A stretch of 64,000 nucleotides of DNA from Sphingobium subterraneum (GCF_014199435.1 NZ_JACIJP010000001.1:744001-808000); one strand, 5' to 3'; counted from the first letter of the stretch, positions 36,201-41,696 are shown. Notes: generated by a model from the sequence alone, not told the origin. Made by a program: numbers and translations.

Positions 36201-39113
36201 GTCGCCGCCCACGCCGACACTGCCGTCCAGCGCAACGGTCACGCCCGCCGATGACGCGCTGTAATCCGCCGTGTCCGCGCCTTCGCCGCCCTGCAGGATG
36301 TCCGCGCCCGCGCCACCGGCGAGGATATCGTCCCCCGCCCGACCTTCGAGCCGGTCGTCGCCCGCGCCGCCGGTCAGCCGGTCGTCATAGGCCGATCCGA
36401 TCACGCGCTCGATATTGCGCAGCGTGTCGTTTTCCGCGTCGCCGCCTTGCGAAATGCCGCCATCAAGCCGCACGTTCACACCAGCAACGGACGCGGTGTA
36501 GTCCGCCGTGTCGTACCCCGCGCCGCCATCCAGCGTGTCCGCGCCGCCCAGGCCGATCAGCGTATCGTCGCCGTCATTGCCGAGCAGGATGTCGCCCTTC
36601 GATCCGCCGATTAGCGTATCGTCGAATTTCGAGCCTTCGAGGCCCTCGATGCTGACGAACACGTCGCCGACCGGGTCTCCGCCGTCGAGCGTCGATCCGT
36701 CGATCGCCACGCGTACGCCATTCGCCGCGCCCGCATAGCTCGCGATGTCGATCCCGTCGCCGCCGTCCAGAACGTCGGCGCCCGCGCCGCCCTCCAGAAT
36801 GTCGTCGCCGATCCCACCGCGTAACGTGTTGGCCCCGGCGTCACCGACGATATGATCGGCACCGGTCGATCCGACCACGGTTTCGATATTGGCGTAAGTG
36901 TCGCTTTCGGCGTCGCCGCCATGGCTGACCCGGCCGTCGAGGAACACCTCGACCCCGACGCCGCTGTCGCTGAAATCGATCGTATCATTGCCCGCGCCGC
37001 CATCGATATGGTCCGCGCCCGCGCCACCGCGAATGATGTTGTCTTTTGCGTCGCCGACCAGCGTATCATCGTGTGCGGAACCGATCAGGTTCTCGACGTT
37101 GCGGATAACGTCTCCGTCGGCGTCGCCGCCTGTTCCCACACGTCCGTCAAGATAGGCTGTAACCCCTTGCACTGACGTGGAATAGTCGGCTGTGTCAGTG
37201 CCGGTCCCGCCGTCCAGCACATCGGCGCCCGCACTCCCGGTCAGCCGGTCGTTCCCCGCCCCGCCTTCCAGCGTTTCGTCGGCCCCGCCGCCGTGCAATA
37301 TGTCGTCCCGGCCCGATCCTATCACACGCTCGATGCTGGTAAGCCGATCACCCTCCGCCTGGCCACCATGCGAGACCGATCCGTCGAGAAAAATCTCTAC
37401 ACCCGTGGTTCCTTGGGCGTTGGCCGCAATGGCATTGCTGTAATCGACCGTGTCCGTACCCGCGCCGCCGTCAATCCGGTCCGCGCCCGCGCCGCCGTCG
37501 AAGCGGTTGTCGCCCGCGTCACCCGTCAGCGTATCGTTGTAAGCCGATCCGATCAGGCCTTCGACACGGGTATAGGTGTCGCCACGCGCGTAGCCGCCGG
37601 TGCCTGTACCGGTGCCCAGATTGGCGTTGACCGCCACGTTCGATGCCGCATAGCTGACGGTGTCGAACCCTGCCGCGCCGTCGATCTGGTCCTCGCCGGC
37701 GCCTGCGATAATCCGGTCATTCCCGTCGCCCGCGTTGACGATGTTTCCCGGCGGGTTAGAGTAAAGCACATACACCGGATCGCCGCTGACCGGATCGGTC
37801 ACGACCATGTCGCTGGCGCTGTTGACGATCTTGATGCCGAAATGGGTCGACACCTCGACGCTGTTCGTGCTGGTGACGCCGTTGTTAGACGACAGCGACA
37901 GTTGCACCGGCAGGAAGAATTCGTCCTGAAATCCGCTCGACGCCGCCGCCTTGCCCTCGGCGGGCAGCGTGTAGATGAGCTGGACGTCGAAAACGAAATG
38001 CGACTGGTTCGCCGGATAGGTAATGGTCTTGCCCGTTGCCGGGTCGACCGTTGTCGTAACCTTGGCGATGTTGCCCTGATCGACATTGATCAGCCAGCCC
38101 TTGTCGGTCAGCGTGCCATTCTGCACCGCATAGCCGTCGGGCAGCGACGGGATCAGGAACGATGTCAAGGTCAGCCCCTTGGCGGGCACCATCGCCTCGA
38201 CATGCAGCGTGCGCAGCGTCGCACCGGACGGTGCCTGCACGGGATTGTCCGCATAGATAATGTCGTCTGCCGCTGTACCTGTGATGGTTTCCTTGGCGGA
38301 CTGCGCGGCATATTTCGCGTCCGTCGACGACGTCGGCCCGCCGGTCGAGCCCTTGACCACGGTCAGGCCGTTTTCGGTGCCGGTAGTGACGCCCTCCTTG
38401 TTGTAGAGCGTAAAGACCAGCTTGGGCACCAGCTTGCCGATACCGGCCGGCCCGATGGCGTCGTCCGGACTTGGCTCCACCGCGCGGGCGGATATGACGC
38501 CTGCCGGGGCGGAGGATGCGGGAGGCGTATTGCTGATCTTCTCGATCAGCGCCTTGGCCTCGCTGTCAGATTTGTGCTGCTGTTCCTGCTGCGCTGCGTT
38601 CTGGGCTTGGGCGGCGGCGGCATCGGTCGGCTGGATCGCTCCATGACCGTTCGTCTTCTCACCAACATCCTTGCTGTCCGTCGCCTGATCCGACGGCATC
38701 GACGACAAGGCCAGTTTCACCGGAACATTCTGTTCCTTGATCTCGCCCACCGTGCTGACGGCCTGATCCGCGGAAATTTCCTTGTCGTCGAAGACCAGCA
38801 GCGGCTTGCGGCCGGAAAAGGCGGCGAGAGCCATACCGGGGATGATGATCTTGCTGCCGTCCTGAAAGATCAGGACAACGTCAATATCGACGATTTCGAC
38901 CTTGAACGGCGCGAATTTGATGCCGAGCTTTGCCTTGTCTTCCGGATCAAGGTTGATGACCTTGGCTGCGCCATAATTGGCAGCGCCCTGCGCCACCAAT
39001 GCGACGTCTCCGCCTAAGACCGCGCTCGCGCCATCCGGCGCAGCATTGGCATGCTGATCCTTGATGACCGGAGCTTTATTCTTCCCTGAAAAGATGCCCT
39101 TGAATTTGGCCAC
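18207..39113 (-). CDS. Giant RTX repeat protein, probable type I-secreted adhesin (6,968 aa)
   Basis: One uninterrupted reading frame of 20.9 kb encoding 6,968 residues (roughly 0.65 MDa). Residues 1-455 are unique: a beta-rich segment around 70-112, an Ala/Gln-rich probable coiled coil around 160-195, one isolated RTX-like motif near 275-290, and a further beta-rich domain. From about 456 onward there are about 74 units of roughly 87 residues. Each unit has a strand segment (DTADYS...V.V.LDG), GGDA.GD, an IE..GS segment, then calcium-binding RTX nonapeptides (GGAGDDTL). The last 130 residues are non-repetitive and end in EVAKLSVI, a plausible C-terminal secretion signal. GTG 39113 has AGGA 7 bases upstream. 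The TolC-, ABC- and HlyD-type genes next to it are its likely exporter. Function as an adhesin or biofilm protein is inferred. Confidence 0.92.
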   Translation of the reverse strand: MAKFKGIFSGKNKAPVIKDQHANAAPDGASAVLGGDVALVAQGAANYGAAKVINLDPEDKAKLGIKFAPFKVEIVDIDVVLIFQDGSKIIIPGMALAAFSGRKPLLVFDDKEISADQAVSTVGEIKEQNVPVKLALSSMPSDQATDSKDVGEKTNGHGAIQPTDAAAAQAQNAAQQEQQHKSDSEAKALIEKISNTPPASSAPAGVISARAVEPSPDDAIGPAGIGKLVPKLVFTLYNKEGVTTGTENGLTVVKGSTGGPTSSTDAKYAAQSAKETITGTAADDIIYADNPVQAPSGATLRTLHVEAMVPAKGLTLTSFLIPSLPDGYAVQNGTLTDKGWLINVDQGNIAKVTTTVDPATGKTITYPANQSHFVFDVQLIYTLPAEGKAAASSGFQDEFFLPVQLSLSSNNGVTSTNSVEVSTHFGIKIVNSASDMVVTDPVSGDPVYVLYSNPPGNIVNAGDGNDRIIAGAGEDQIDGAAGFDTVSYAASNVAVNANLGTGTGTGGYARGDTYTRVEGLIGSAYNDTLTGDAGDNRFDGGAGADRIDGGAGTDTVDYSNAIAANAQGTTGVEIFLDGSVSHGGQAEGDRLTSIERVIGSGRDDILHGGGADETLEGGAGNDRLTGSAGADVLDGGTGTDTADYSTSVQGVTAYLDGRVGTGGDADGDVIRNVENLIGSAHDDTLVGDAKDNIIRGGAGADHIDGGAGNDTIDFSDSGVGVEVFLDGRVSHGGDAESDTYANIETVVGSTGADHIVGDAGANTLRGGIGDDILEGGAGADVLDGGDGIDIASYAGAANGVRVAIDGSTLDGGDPVGDVFVSIEGLEGSKFDDTLIGGSKGDILLGNDGDDTLIGLGGADTLDGGAGYDTADYTASVAGVNVRLDGGISQGGDAENDTLRNIERVIGSAYDDRLTGGAGDDRLEGRAGDDILAGGAGADILQGGEGADTADYSASSAGVTVALDGSVGVGGDAQGDQLSGIERLLGSAFNDRLTGDAGDNILAGGAGDDTLVGGIGADQLQGGDGFDTADYSAAQGAVTVRMDGNASSGDTAEGDRLSGIEKVIGSAYADTLIGDSGDNMLDGGAGDDTLRGGLGADQLVGGAGSDTADYSDSTIGVTVDLGAGTGSGGTAQGDTFAGIENLSGSNYDDVLRGDAGGNRLSGGAGNDTLAGGAGADILEGGTGFDVADYSGSSTAVQVALDGSAGSGGDAQGDTLIDIEGMTGSAFDDILTGNDSANRLSGGAGDDTLRGGQGSDELIGGAGFDTADYSLSASGVIVANDGSLGLGGDAQGDRLAGIERIVGSGFDDRLSGSAGADTLVGGLGNDVLQGKGGADALDGGAGTDIADYSNSTAGIVAGLDGRANTGGDAAGDTYTDIEGIAGSAFADTLYGSDHDDILRGQGGNDTIVGSLGADDIEGGAGSDTIDYSGSNAAVAVNLTTGGASGGFAEGDTLTGIEQVIGTDFDDQLIGGENADTLIGGAGNDTLAGRAGADNLDGGAGTDTADYSASANGITLTLDGSVGIGGDAAGDHVLNIEHILGSEYGDVITGVGADEFLEGGGGDDLLTGNGGDDRLVGGSGQDHLLGGDGADLLQGGEGDDLIEGGAGADDIQGGSGFDTADYTGSSAAITIGLDGSAGIGGDAQGDTLSGIEAIVGSAFNDTLLGGNAADTLSGGAGDDTIAGGAGADTLSGGSGNDMIDGGAGGDLIDGGDGRDTVDYSASASGVTVSLDGSVGLGGYATGDTLISIERVIGTGAADIIIGAAADEDLIGGGGDDVLQGRGGADLLDGGAGTDTADYSASAQGVTVDLLTGTGTGGDAQGDTLVSIERLVGSSGADVLRGAATDDEIDGGAGDDLLVGRDGQDHLVGGAGNDTLDGGAGADLLEGGAGFDTVDYSSSTVAISAGLDGSTGTGGDAQGDVLTGIERLVGSDFNDVLTGGVQSDVLEGGAGDDNISGGAGNDTLRGGVGNDFLAGGAGADVLDGGAGIDTVDYSGSIAAVTINLDGTASFGGDATGDQLVNIENLTGSSFDDVLTGSTADENIKGGAGDDIIRGGAGVDILEGGSGDDLLMGGAGADQLIGGSGSDTASYADATAGVAVSLDGSTGTVGDALGDTLIGIEKLEGSAYADVLGGGVGTETITGGAGDDRLLGSQGADVLDGGTGFDMVDYTASAGAVTVHLDGSTGTGGDAAGDQYISIEGVIGSTLDDTLGGGTAADRLDGGAGNDTITGGGGDDTLLGGAGNDLLDGGAGADLLDGGTGVDTVDYSSSTSGVHVSVDGSSSTGGAAEGDQLLNVENLIGSSYDDVLLGTGAADTLTGGAGNDVLGGRGGADTLLGGTGFDTADYSDAGSAIAVSLATGTGSLGDATGDTLDSIERIVGSAYDDTITGSSAVDVLEGGAGNDTLRGGGGDDSILGGAGDDTIDGGTGADSIDGGAGSDTIDYSASGVSVQVNLNGTASFGGLAEGDLLTSIEQVQGSAFDDIINGSGANEQLRGGAGDDILRGAGGADVLDGGAGTDIADYSQASAGVTLNMTTGGTGGDAAGDSFVSIEIVQGSDFADSITGTAGADELRGRAGDDFLDGGAGVDTLDGGSGDDVLRGGAGADVLLGGAGFDTADYATSASAISINLDGSLSAGGDAQGDTLTSIESVVGSAFDDSIIGTAQNETLDGGAGNDTLRGNGGSDTLIGGTGDDLLLGGAGADVLQGGTGFDTASYAESVAGVNVRLDGGPSTGGDAEGDTLTGIEGIIGSGQADTITGGTANDVLDGGAGDDLISGGAGNDQLIGGSGDDVLVGGAGADALDGGTGNDSASYAGASAGVSVDLSGAAGTGGEALGDTLTSIENLIGSGYADTLGGGAGAETILGGTGDDTLLGSAGADTLDGESGTDTVSYAASGTGVTAYLDGTAGSGGDAAGDQLLNIERLIGSTHGDTLNGSGAADSIDGGAGNDLISGFGGNDTLAGGAGDDTILGGDGADAIDGGTGIDTASYADSSSAVTIGLDGSTGSGGTAQGDVLTNVERILGSSYDDTLIGGTGADTLSGGDGNDTLRGGAGADVLVGGNDFDTADYSTSASAVTVGLDGSAGVGGDAAGDTLSQIERIVGSGFGDTLSGGTGNETLDGGAGDDVLKGSVGSDTLIGGTGIDTADYSASSAGVAVALDGSFGSSGDASGDTLSQIERIVGSAFADTLGGSTGNDTLDGGAGNDTLTGGAGNDTLIGGSGDDLLIGGSGADAIDGGTGIDTVTYAAAGAAVTINLTTGTGTGSDAQGDTFTGVEHVIGSDFNDSLTGSAADEILEGGLGDDTLSGGAGADSLIGGAGDDTLTGGAGADDLDGGAGFDTADYSASGAAIQVTLDGSSASGGDAQGDTLTRIERVIGSGFDDFITGGSAGETLEGGAGADTLSGGGGGDTLLGGTGNDTLRGGAGADVLDGGSGTDTADYSASDAGVTVTLDGSTGIGGDAQGDSYISIERVVGSGDADVLTGGTGNDILVGGGGGDTLSGGAGADNLSGGSGDDFLTGGAGADVLDGGTGIDTISYATSSAGVTASLGGTAGVGGDAQGDVISNAEILEGSAFADTLSGRVGADTLLGGGGNDTLMGSSGADDLDGGAGTDTADYSASVAGVTVNLDGSISLGGDAAGDTLTNIERVVGSLTSDTLNGSDSADTLEGNAGDDTLSGGLGDDTLLGGTGNDTLIGGGGADSLDGGSGTDTVSYATSASAVNAGLDGGAQTGGDAAGDTITNVERLVGSAFADTLRGGAAAETIVGGDGDDTILGSAGADVLDGGLGTDTVDYSASGAGVTIGLGGAAGVGGDAAGDQLTGIERIVGSGFADTLTGGTGNDILVGGAGDDSIDGGFGSDTLQGGSGNDTLVGGAGSDIIDGGSGTDTADYSTSVAAVIVNLNGLASSGGDADGDMLSNVERVLGSAQADILTGGAADEQLYGNAGDDTLIGGGGADMLVGGAGTDTADYSGATGAVTISLDGTAGSGAEAAGDTLSTIERLIGSTFDDTLSGSTGDDTIIGGAGADTISGAAGDDTLQGGAGDDTLIGGAGADLFDGGTGFDTASYAGALQAVTVYMDGTTGSRGDAAGDILTNIEQLVGSAYDDRLFGGNGAETIHGGLGIDLIQGGGGDDALYGDDGDDTLIGGGGSDILDGGAGTDIASYATSLSGVTIHMDGTASVGGDADGDILTSIETVVGSSLADVIYGSSSGDTMDGSAGDDILYSSGGADVLIGGAGFDIADYSNNNVSVTVYMDGTVSSGGYAAGDTLSGIEEVIGTAQGDVISGSANADTILGGAGDDMISGAAGNDTLSGGSGDDTLVGGLGSDALDGGTGFDTADYSAAATGIDVRMDGVGSSGGEALGDVLTSIERVVGSAFADTISGSLAADTIEGGAGNDSISGGAGDDALYGDAGDDTIASGLGADTIDGGTGTDTADYSASSVGVTAYLDGTSGVGGDAAGDVLSNIETLKGSAFADTLIGSGGNDTLLGQSGDDILIGGAGADTLTGGEGFDTADYSGSGSAVAVNLATGLGSAGDAAGDVLATIEQVIGSSFADTLIGSANSDTLSGGAGDDSLDGGAGSDTLLGGDGNDTLVGGAGSDILDGGTGFDTADYSASTAAVTVYTNGIDTGAGGTATGDTLTNIERVLGSAFGDTLVGSAADETLVGNDGNDVIEGGAGADIISGGVGFDTASYEHATAAVSVSLATNTGTAGDANGDTLTSIERLLGSDYNDTLAGGSGAETLDGGAGDDMLIASAGADTLTGGAGFDTADYSAAASGVTVNLDGSSSSGDIAAGDRLTGVESVIGSDFADTITGTFSDDTLSGGAGDDNLSGGTGSDILLGGTGDDTLNGGGGADQMDGGAGTDTVSYTTSSAGVTIDLGLGTASGGDATGDTFVNVEHFVGSRLTDTLIGGSGNDYLDGFDGDDTVRGGAGDDTLFGGIGDDLLVGGAGADALDGGAGSDTADYSASASAVTIRTGGTSSGGDAAGDTMTGIEKIIGSAFADRFEGNASDEDFTGGAGDDTFVSSGGADVFRGDAGVDVADYSASASSNMKIYMDGSFGTGGDAAGDRMFNIETVIGSAQGDDITASSTGSTIQAGAGNDTLRGGIGNDILDGGTGDDVISSDLGADQIIGGSGIDTADYKNSDAAVTIANDGTAGSGGWALGDTLSGIEKIEGSLNYGDTLRGSTAIATILWGWGGNDTFVSYTQADSIDGGTGTDTIDYSGSSAGVTVRLDGTASSGGDAAGDTIINVEHVIGSGFADTIIGTGVNETLEGGIGDDVLVGGSGADTLDGGAGFDTADYSSSGGISVRMDGLAGTAGDANGDILISIEKVIGSSLADIIIGSANADTIMGGSGDDVISPGLGADTIDGGAGTDTVDYSSSASGITLNLTNAALSTGQAQGDTFTNVEVYTLTGLADNFVGSAGAETVVGGAGDDTLNAGAGDDNLQGGTGNDTLIGGAGMDVIDGGAGTDVVDYSASAAGISINLGTGTGNTGGDADGDVFVVNSIENAIGSAFADVMVGSTAANVLTGGAGDDELQGGAGADRLDGGTGSDTASYSASLLGVTVSLATGTGTTGDATGDTLISIENLTGSINADSLTGDANANVIHGGAGGDTILGGGGIDTLYGEDGDDTIEGGAGADVMDGGQGLNTLSYNAAGAAVTVSLATGTGTVGDANGDSFVNFINLTGSGFNDTLTGDANANVIIGGAGDDIIDGGAGVDTLWGGLGNDTLLGGAGADVYQGDGGTDTVDYSLSASGVQANFNSNTGVGGDAQGDTYFNMENITGSASGDTLTGNASANVLNGGDGNDNLSGLGGNDTINGGNGDDIIAGGAGADAIDGGTGTNTLFFGTNFGNLGSVSATAGVTINLDGTTLGIGWDAAGDTYKNIQNVYLTNLADTATGTNADEWFRGLGGADTINGGGGTDTASYYGSGQVSIGLDGTAGTLNEAAGDRLTNIEILQGSQFDDVLWGNTGANTIYGMDGADTIRGDLGADVIDGGIGIDTVDYTNSSAAVTVNLATGAGSGGDAAGDTYTSIENVTGSANADFIYGDAGNNVLNGGAGNDFIRGGAGSDTINGGAGTDTADYSDSTAGVTLYLDGTLSTGGYAQGDILLSIETAQGSAFADTIVGSNADETLNGNDGDDIITGGAGNDAINGGLGDDTINGGSGADTIDGGAGTDSVSYATSSAGITIYMDGVTVGVGGEATGDRISNVETLTGSGFDDVIYGTAGTQTLFGGAGNDILIGGAGADNLDGGTGTDSVSYVTAGSGITASFASGSLVVTGSDATGDVFTSIEGVIGTNFADSLTGGTSAETLDGGAGNDTIYGSLGSDTLTGGSGTDTIDYSASASGVTINLSGAAGVGGDAAGDILNGFEIAVGSAFADTLNGTAADETLNGGGGNDLLTGGGGADALDGGAGVDTANYAASTSAVTVSLASGTGAGGDAQGDALANIENLIGSALGDTLTGDGNANSLDGGSGNDILIGGAGGDTLIGGLGTDTASYANALAAVVANLANTAVNTGDASGDSYSGIENLTGSGFDDTLTGDGSANAIDGGSGDDIIVGGAGADAISGGAGNDTADYSSAGGAVTVYMNGTAGSGSDAQGDTLSSIEVLIGSAFGDSLFGDSGANTLNGGDGNDILTGGLGADQLIGGNGSDTASYAAAVSAVTANLSNSLLNTGEASGDSYNSIENLTGSNGNDTLNGDGNANILDGGSGNDTLIGGAGGDTLIGGIGTDTASYSTAGSGVVASLANAGSNTGDAAGDSYSGIENLTGSGSADTLTGDGNANVLDGGAGNDTLIGGAGSDTLTGGSGTDTADYSGSALGVTLNLTSTTGTGSTGDAAGDTLSGIEQILGSTHNDSFTLDLAGGWHIDGGAGTDTVTMANGSGTVTAGSLLGVLTNNEQINFNGTGVAADLTVDSSFIQSIVGAGNASHLTVDFDGNDSLTVAAGSHVTQVGGEYTFYSDSSMTTEVAKLSVI
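18700..37748 (-). repeat. About 74 tandem RTX units (about 260 bp each) inside the giant gene
   Basis: The repeat area covers about residues 456-6800. I counted 74 occurrences of the (F/T/I/S)DTADYS-like unit marker. Units are related but diverged, so the DNA is not an exact tandem array. A few units have altered inserts, for example a longer one containing LFFGTNFGNLG near 21,550-21,620. The count was done by eye and may be off by one or two. Confidence 0.88.
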
Positions 39114-39158
39114 CCGGAATTCCTTCTGTGCTAGCCCATCAAGTATCGCTGAACAGTC

Positions 39159-39186
39159 TTACCTTATGGTAAACACGGCCTTTACC
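39159..39186 (-). promoter_or_regulatory. Overlapping inverted repeats in the leader of the giant RTX gene
   Basis: Three arms, TTACC (39159-39163), GGTAAA (39168-39173) and TTTACC (39181-39186), allow two mutually exclusive hairpins because the middle arm can pair with either neighbour. They lie 45-73 bases upstream of the GTG start. This could be a regulator binding site or an alternative-structure leader; the sequence alone does not decide. Confidence 0.4.
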
Positions 39187-39243
39187 CTGCGGCGAATTGC
39201 ACGGATTTTGTGGGGTTCACGCGCGTCCATGACCCCAGGATGC

Positions 39244-40893
39244 TCAGTTCTTGCTACCCGGCGCGGGCATCACAAGCGGAGGCAGCGGTTCGCCGTTGCT
39301 CACGAGGTCGAACAGGCCGCCCAGCTTCTGGAGAACGCGGAATTCGCTCAACATCTTGGCGGTGCCGTTCGTCAGCTGGCTCTGCCGCGCCTGGAATAGC
39401 AACTGCTGGCTGTCGAGGAGATCGAAGACCGACCGTTTCCCTTCGCGGAATTGCTGGCGATACAGGTCCACCACGCGCTCGGCCGACTGAATTTCGGAGT
39501 CGATCGTAGCGATCTTGTTCCGCGCAGCTTCCAGCGCATTGAAGTCGATGCGGATATCCTGCTCTACCTCGCGGCGGCGGCGTTCGAGTTCGTAGTCCGC
39601 CTCACGCAGGCGCGCCGAAATCCGATTGCGGATAGCAATGTCCGCACCGCCGTTGAAGAAGTTGTAGGTGACGGTCACCATCGCGCGGGCGTCGCTGTTG
39701 CGATTGGTCGGTCCCTGCACGTCGTTCTTCCAGTTGCCCTGTGCCTGCAAGGCGACGCGGGGGAAGAAGGTGCCGGTTTGGCTGGCGCGCTGCCGTTCGA
39801 GCGAACGGCGATCTTCCACGGCCTGCGCCATGCGCGGGCTGTGATCGTCGATCATAGCCACCGCTGCTTCCGCGCTGGGAGGCAGCGCAGCAGCGGGCGA
39901 CGGCAGATCAATCGCCGTGGCGGGAAGATGCTCGGTCAGGCGACGGTAGTCCTCGCGCGCCTGCTGCAACGAGCTCTGCCGGTCGAGCACTTCGGCTTTC
40001 ACATTTTCCAGACGTGCCTTGGCGCGGCTGATATCGGCCGGGGTGATGAGGCCCAGATCGTTCTGGATCGTAACGACCTTGAGGATCTTTTCATGCGCGG
40101 CGATTTCCGCGCGGGTGAGATCGAGCAGTTTCTGCCGTTCGAGCACGCTCAAATAAGCGGCAGTGATATCGAACGAAATCGACTCAATCCGCTCGCGCGT
40201 GCTCCACTGCGCGCTGCGATAGGCGGCGCGGGCGCGCTTGATGTCGTTGATGGTCGTACCGAAATCCCAGATATTCTGGTTGAGCGTCACAACGCCCTCG
40301 CTCCGCTGCAAGGTGGTGTGATTGCTGGGTGTGCCCGACCTGTTGTAGGGGTCATTATATTCGCGACCGGTCGCGATCGTCGCGCTGACATTGGGCAAAT
40401 AACCGGCCCAAGCCTCGTGCACGCCATAGCGGGCGTCGTCCTGCCGCGCGAGCGCAATCTGAATATCAGGGTTTCCCTTGAGCGAGGCAACAATGGCGTT
40501 ACGCAGGCTCTCGGTCGCCCCGGCGGGCGGCTCGGCCGCGTCACGGGTCGGCGCGACCACGTCGGCCGTCGGCGCAGACTCAATCGACGGGGGAACAGGA
40601 GTCGGTGCTGGCGCTGCCACTTCATTCTGCGCCGCATCGGTCATCAGAATGATCGGAGCGGCATAGGCTGTCGGCATGTCGTCAGCATAAGGGTCGCGGA
40701 ACGTGACCCGCGCTGGCGAACCGCTGCCCGCGGCGGCGACGGGCGTGCCATCGAGCGACGGTCCTGCCACATGGGCAGATCGAGCACCCAGCCCCGGCGC
40801 CACCGGAAGCGTGATGGCAATGATTGCCGCCGCACCCCGCACAGCCGTCCGCAGGGTCATTCCGCCCGTGGTGGTGTATTTGCTGGTCCGCAC
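39244..40893 (-). CDS. TolC-family outer-membrane protein of the type I secretion system
   Basis: A 549-residue outer-membrane efflux protein (TolC/LapE/SiiC role). It has an N-terminal signal sequence (hydrophobic stretch about 20-36), a long low-complexity Ala/Pro region up to about residue 120, and then the two OEP repeats with long helices (for example DIKRARAAYRSAQWSTRERI and AARNKIATIDSEIQSAERVV). I chose GTG 40893, because AGGGGAG lies 6 bases upstream and upstream codons overlap the PilZ gene region. It would form the outer-membrane duct for the giant RTX protein, whose gene starts 130 bases downstream. Confidence 0.9.
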   Translation of the reverse strand: MRTSKYTTTGGMTLRTAVRGAAAIIAITLPVAPGLGARSAHVAGPSLDGTPVAAAGSGSPARVTFRDPYADDMPTAYAAPIILMTDAAQNEVAAPAPTPVPPSIESAPTADVVAPTRDAAEPPAGATESLRNAIVASLKGNPDIQIALARQDDARYGVHEAWAGYLPNVSATIATGREYNDPYNRSGTPSNHTTLQRSEGVVTLNQNIWDFGTTINDIKRARAAYRSAQWSTRERIESISFDITAAYLSVLERQKLLDLTRAEIAAHEKILKVVTIQNDLGLITPADISRAKARLENVKAEVLDRQSSLQQAREDYRRLTEHLPATAIDLPSPAAALPPSAEAAVAMIDDHSPRMAQAVEDRRSLERQRASQTGTFFPRVALQAQGNWKNDVQGPTNRNSDARAMVTVTYNFFNGGADIAIRNRISARLREADYELERRRREVEQDIRIDFNALEAARNKIATIDSEIQSAERVVDLYRQQFREGKRSVFDLLDSQQLLFQARQSQLTNGTAKMLSEFRVLQKLGGLFDLVSNGEPLPPLVMPAPGSKN

Positions 40894-40994
40894 TTCGTTC
40901 TCCCCTTGTCGTTGCGACATGGTGCTATGCAGCCGGAGTGCGCTTTTATGGTTAAAATCCCGTAAAGCCTGTCGGTTCGCTTTACAGTTTTGCG

Positions 40995-41696
40995 TTAAAG
41001 CGAGGGGCGGGAGGTCGACGGAGCCGTAGTCGCCGGGTGCGGCAAAGTGGTAGGGAGATCGCCGCGTCCGCTCAGCCATTCATCGAGCAGCCGAAAATGG
41101 AGCGGCTGCGTAAACAGCGCAATCACGCTTTCGGCGCCCTCGCCGGTCACGGGATGGCCCCCAATGATACGGATCTTCGAAAGCTGCGGTCCCAAACCAT
41201 CGACCGTCACCGTCGCCAGCTGATCGTCGCGGATCGATTCGACAGTGGCCAGGCGCACATGGCCCAGAGAAATTTCGTTGATCTCACAGCGCAGCCGTCG
41301 GTGATCGATCGCGATCAGTGCGCGCGCCACACAGGGGAAACTCGGGCTGAGGCCTTTTTTCGCGATTTCCTGAGGCAGCATCGGCTGGTTGAGCGTCGCG
41401 AGGCCCACCGGCTCGTGCAGGGCGATCCCTGCGCGCCCGTTGAGCGCCCAACGGACGATACCGGCGAGGCGCATGCCGGATCGCAGCACGATCTCAACCT
41501 CCTGCCCTTCGTCCAGCGCCATGCGGCATTCGAGCATGAGCCCGTTTTCCGACATATTTCGGATCCGGCAAAGCCCTCCCACCCCACGCGTGAACAACCC
41601 AGCGTTGATGAGGACCGAAATCGGCTGACGGTCGTCGGCCCGCCGATCCTCGGACATGGCCGCTTTCGCTGCGGAGGGAACACGAAACTCTGCCAT
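40995..41696 (-). CDS. PilZ-domain protein (233 aa, possibly two PilZ-like halves)
   Basis: A 233-residue protein with an N-terminal PilZ domain that carries both c-di-GMP-binding motifs: R19xxxR23 (RADDR) and NMSENG (47-52). The second half looks like a further PilZ-like or related beta domain but lacks clear binding motifs. No signal peptide or membrane helix. Its ATG overlaps the stop of the preceding PilZ gene (TGATG), so the two are translationally coupled. Its place inside the secretion operon suggests it senses cyclic di-GMP and adjusts export or surface retention of the giant protein. Confidence 0.82.
   Translation of the reverse strand: MAEFRVPSAAKAAMSEDRRADDRQPISVLINAGLFTRGVGGLCRIRNMSENGLMLECRMALDEGQEVEIVLRSGMRLAGIVRWALNGRAGIALHEPVGLATLNQPMLPQEIAKKGLSPSFPCVARALIAIDHRRLRCEINEISLGHVRLATVESIRDDQLATVTVDGLGPQLSKIRIIGGHPVTGEGAESVIALFTQPLHFRLLDEWLSGRGDLPTTLPHPATTAPSTSRPSL

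Noticed and set aside
18700..37748. Repetitive DNA that could be taken for a CRISPR array or satellite repeat
   Set aside because: The period is about 260 bp, copies are diverged, and the whole area is one open frame with RTX motifs; there are no short identical repeats with unique spacers.
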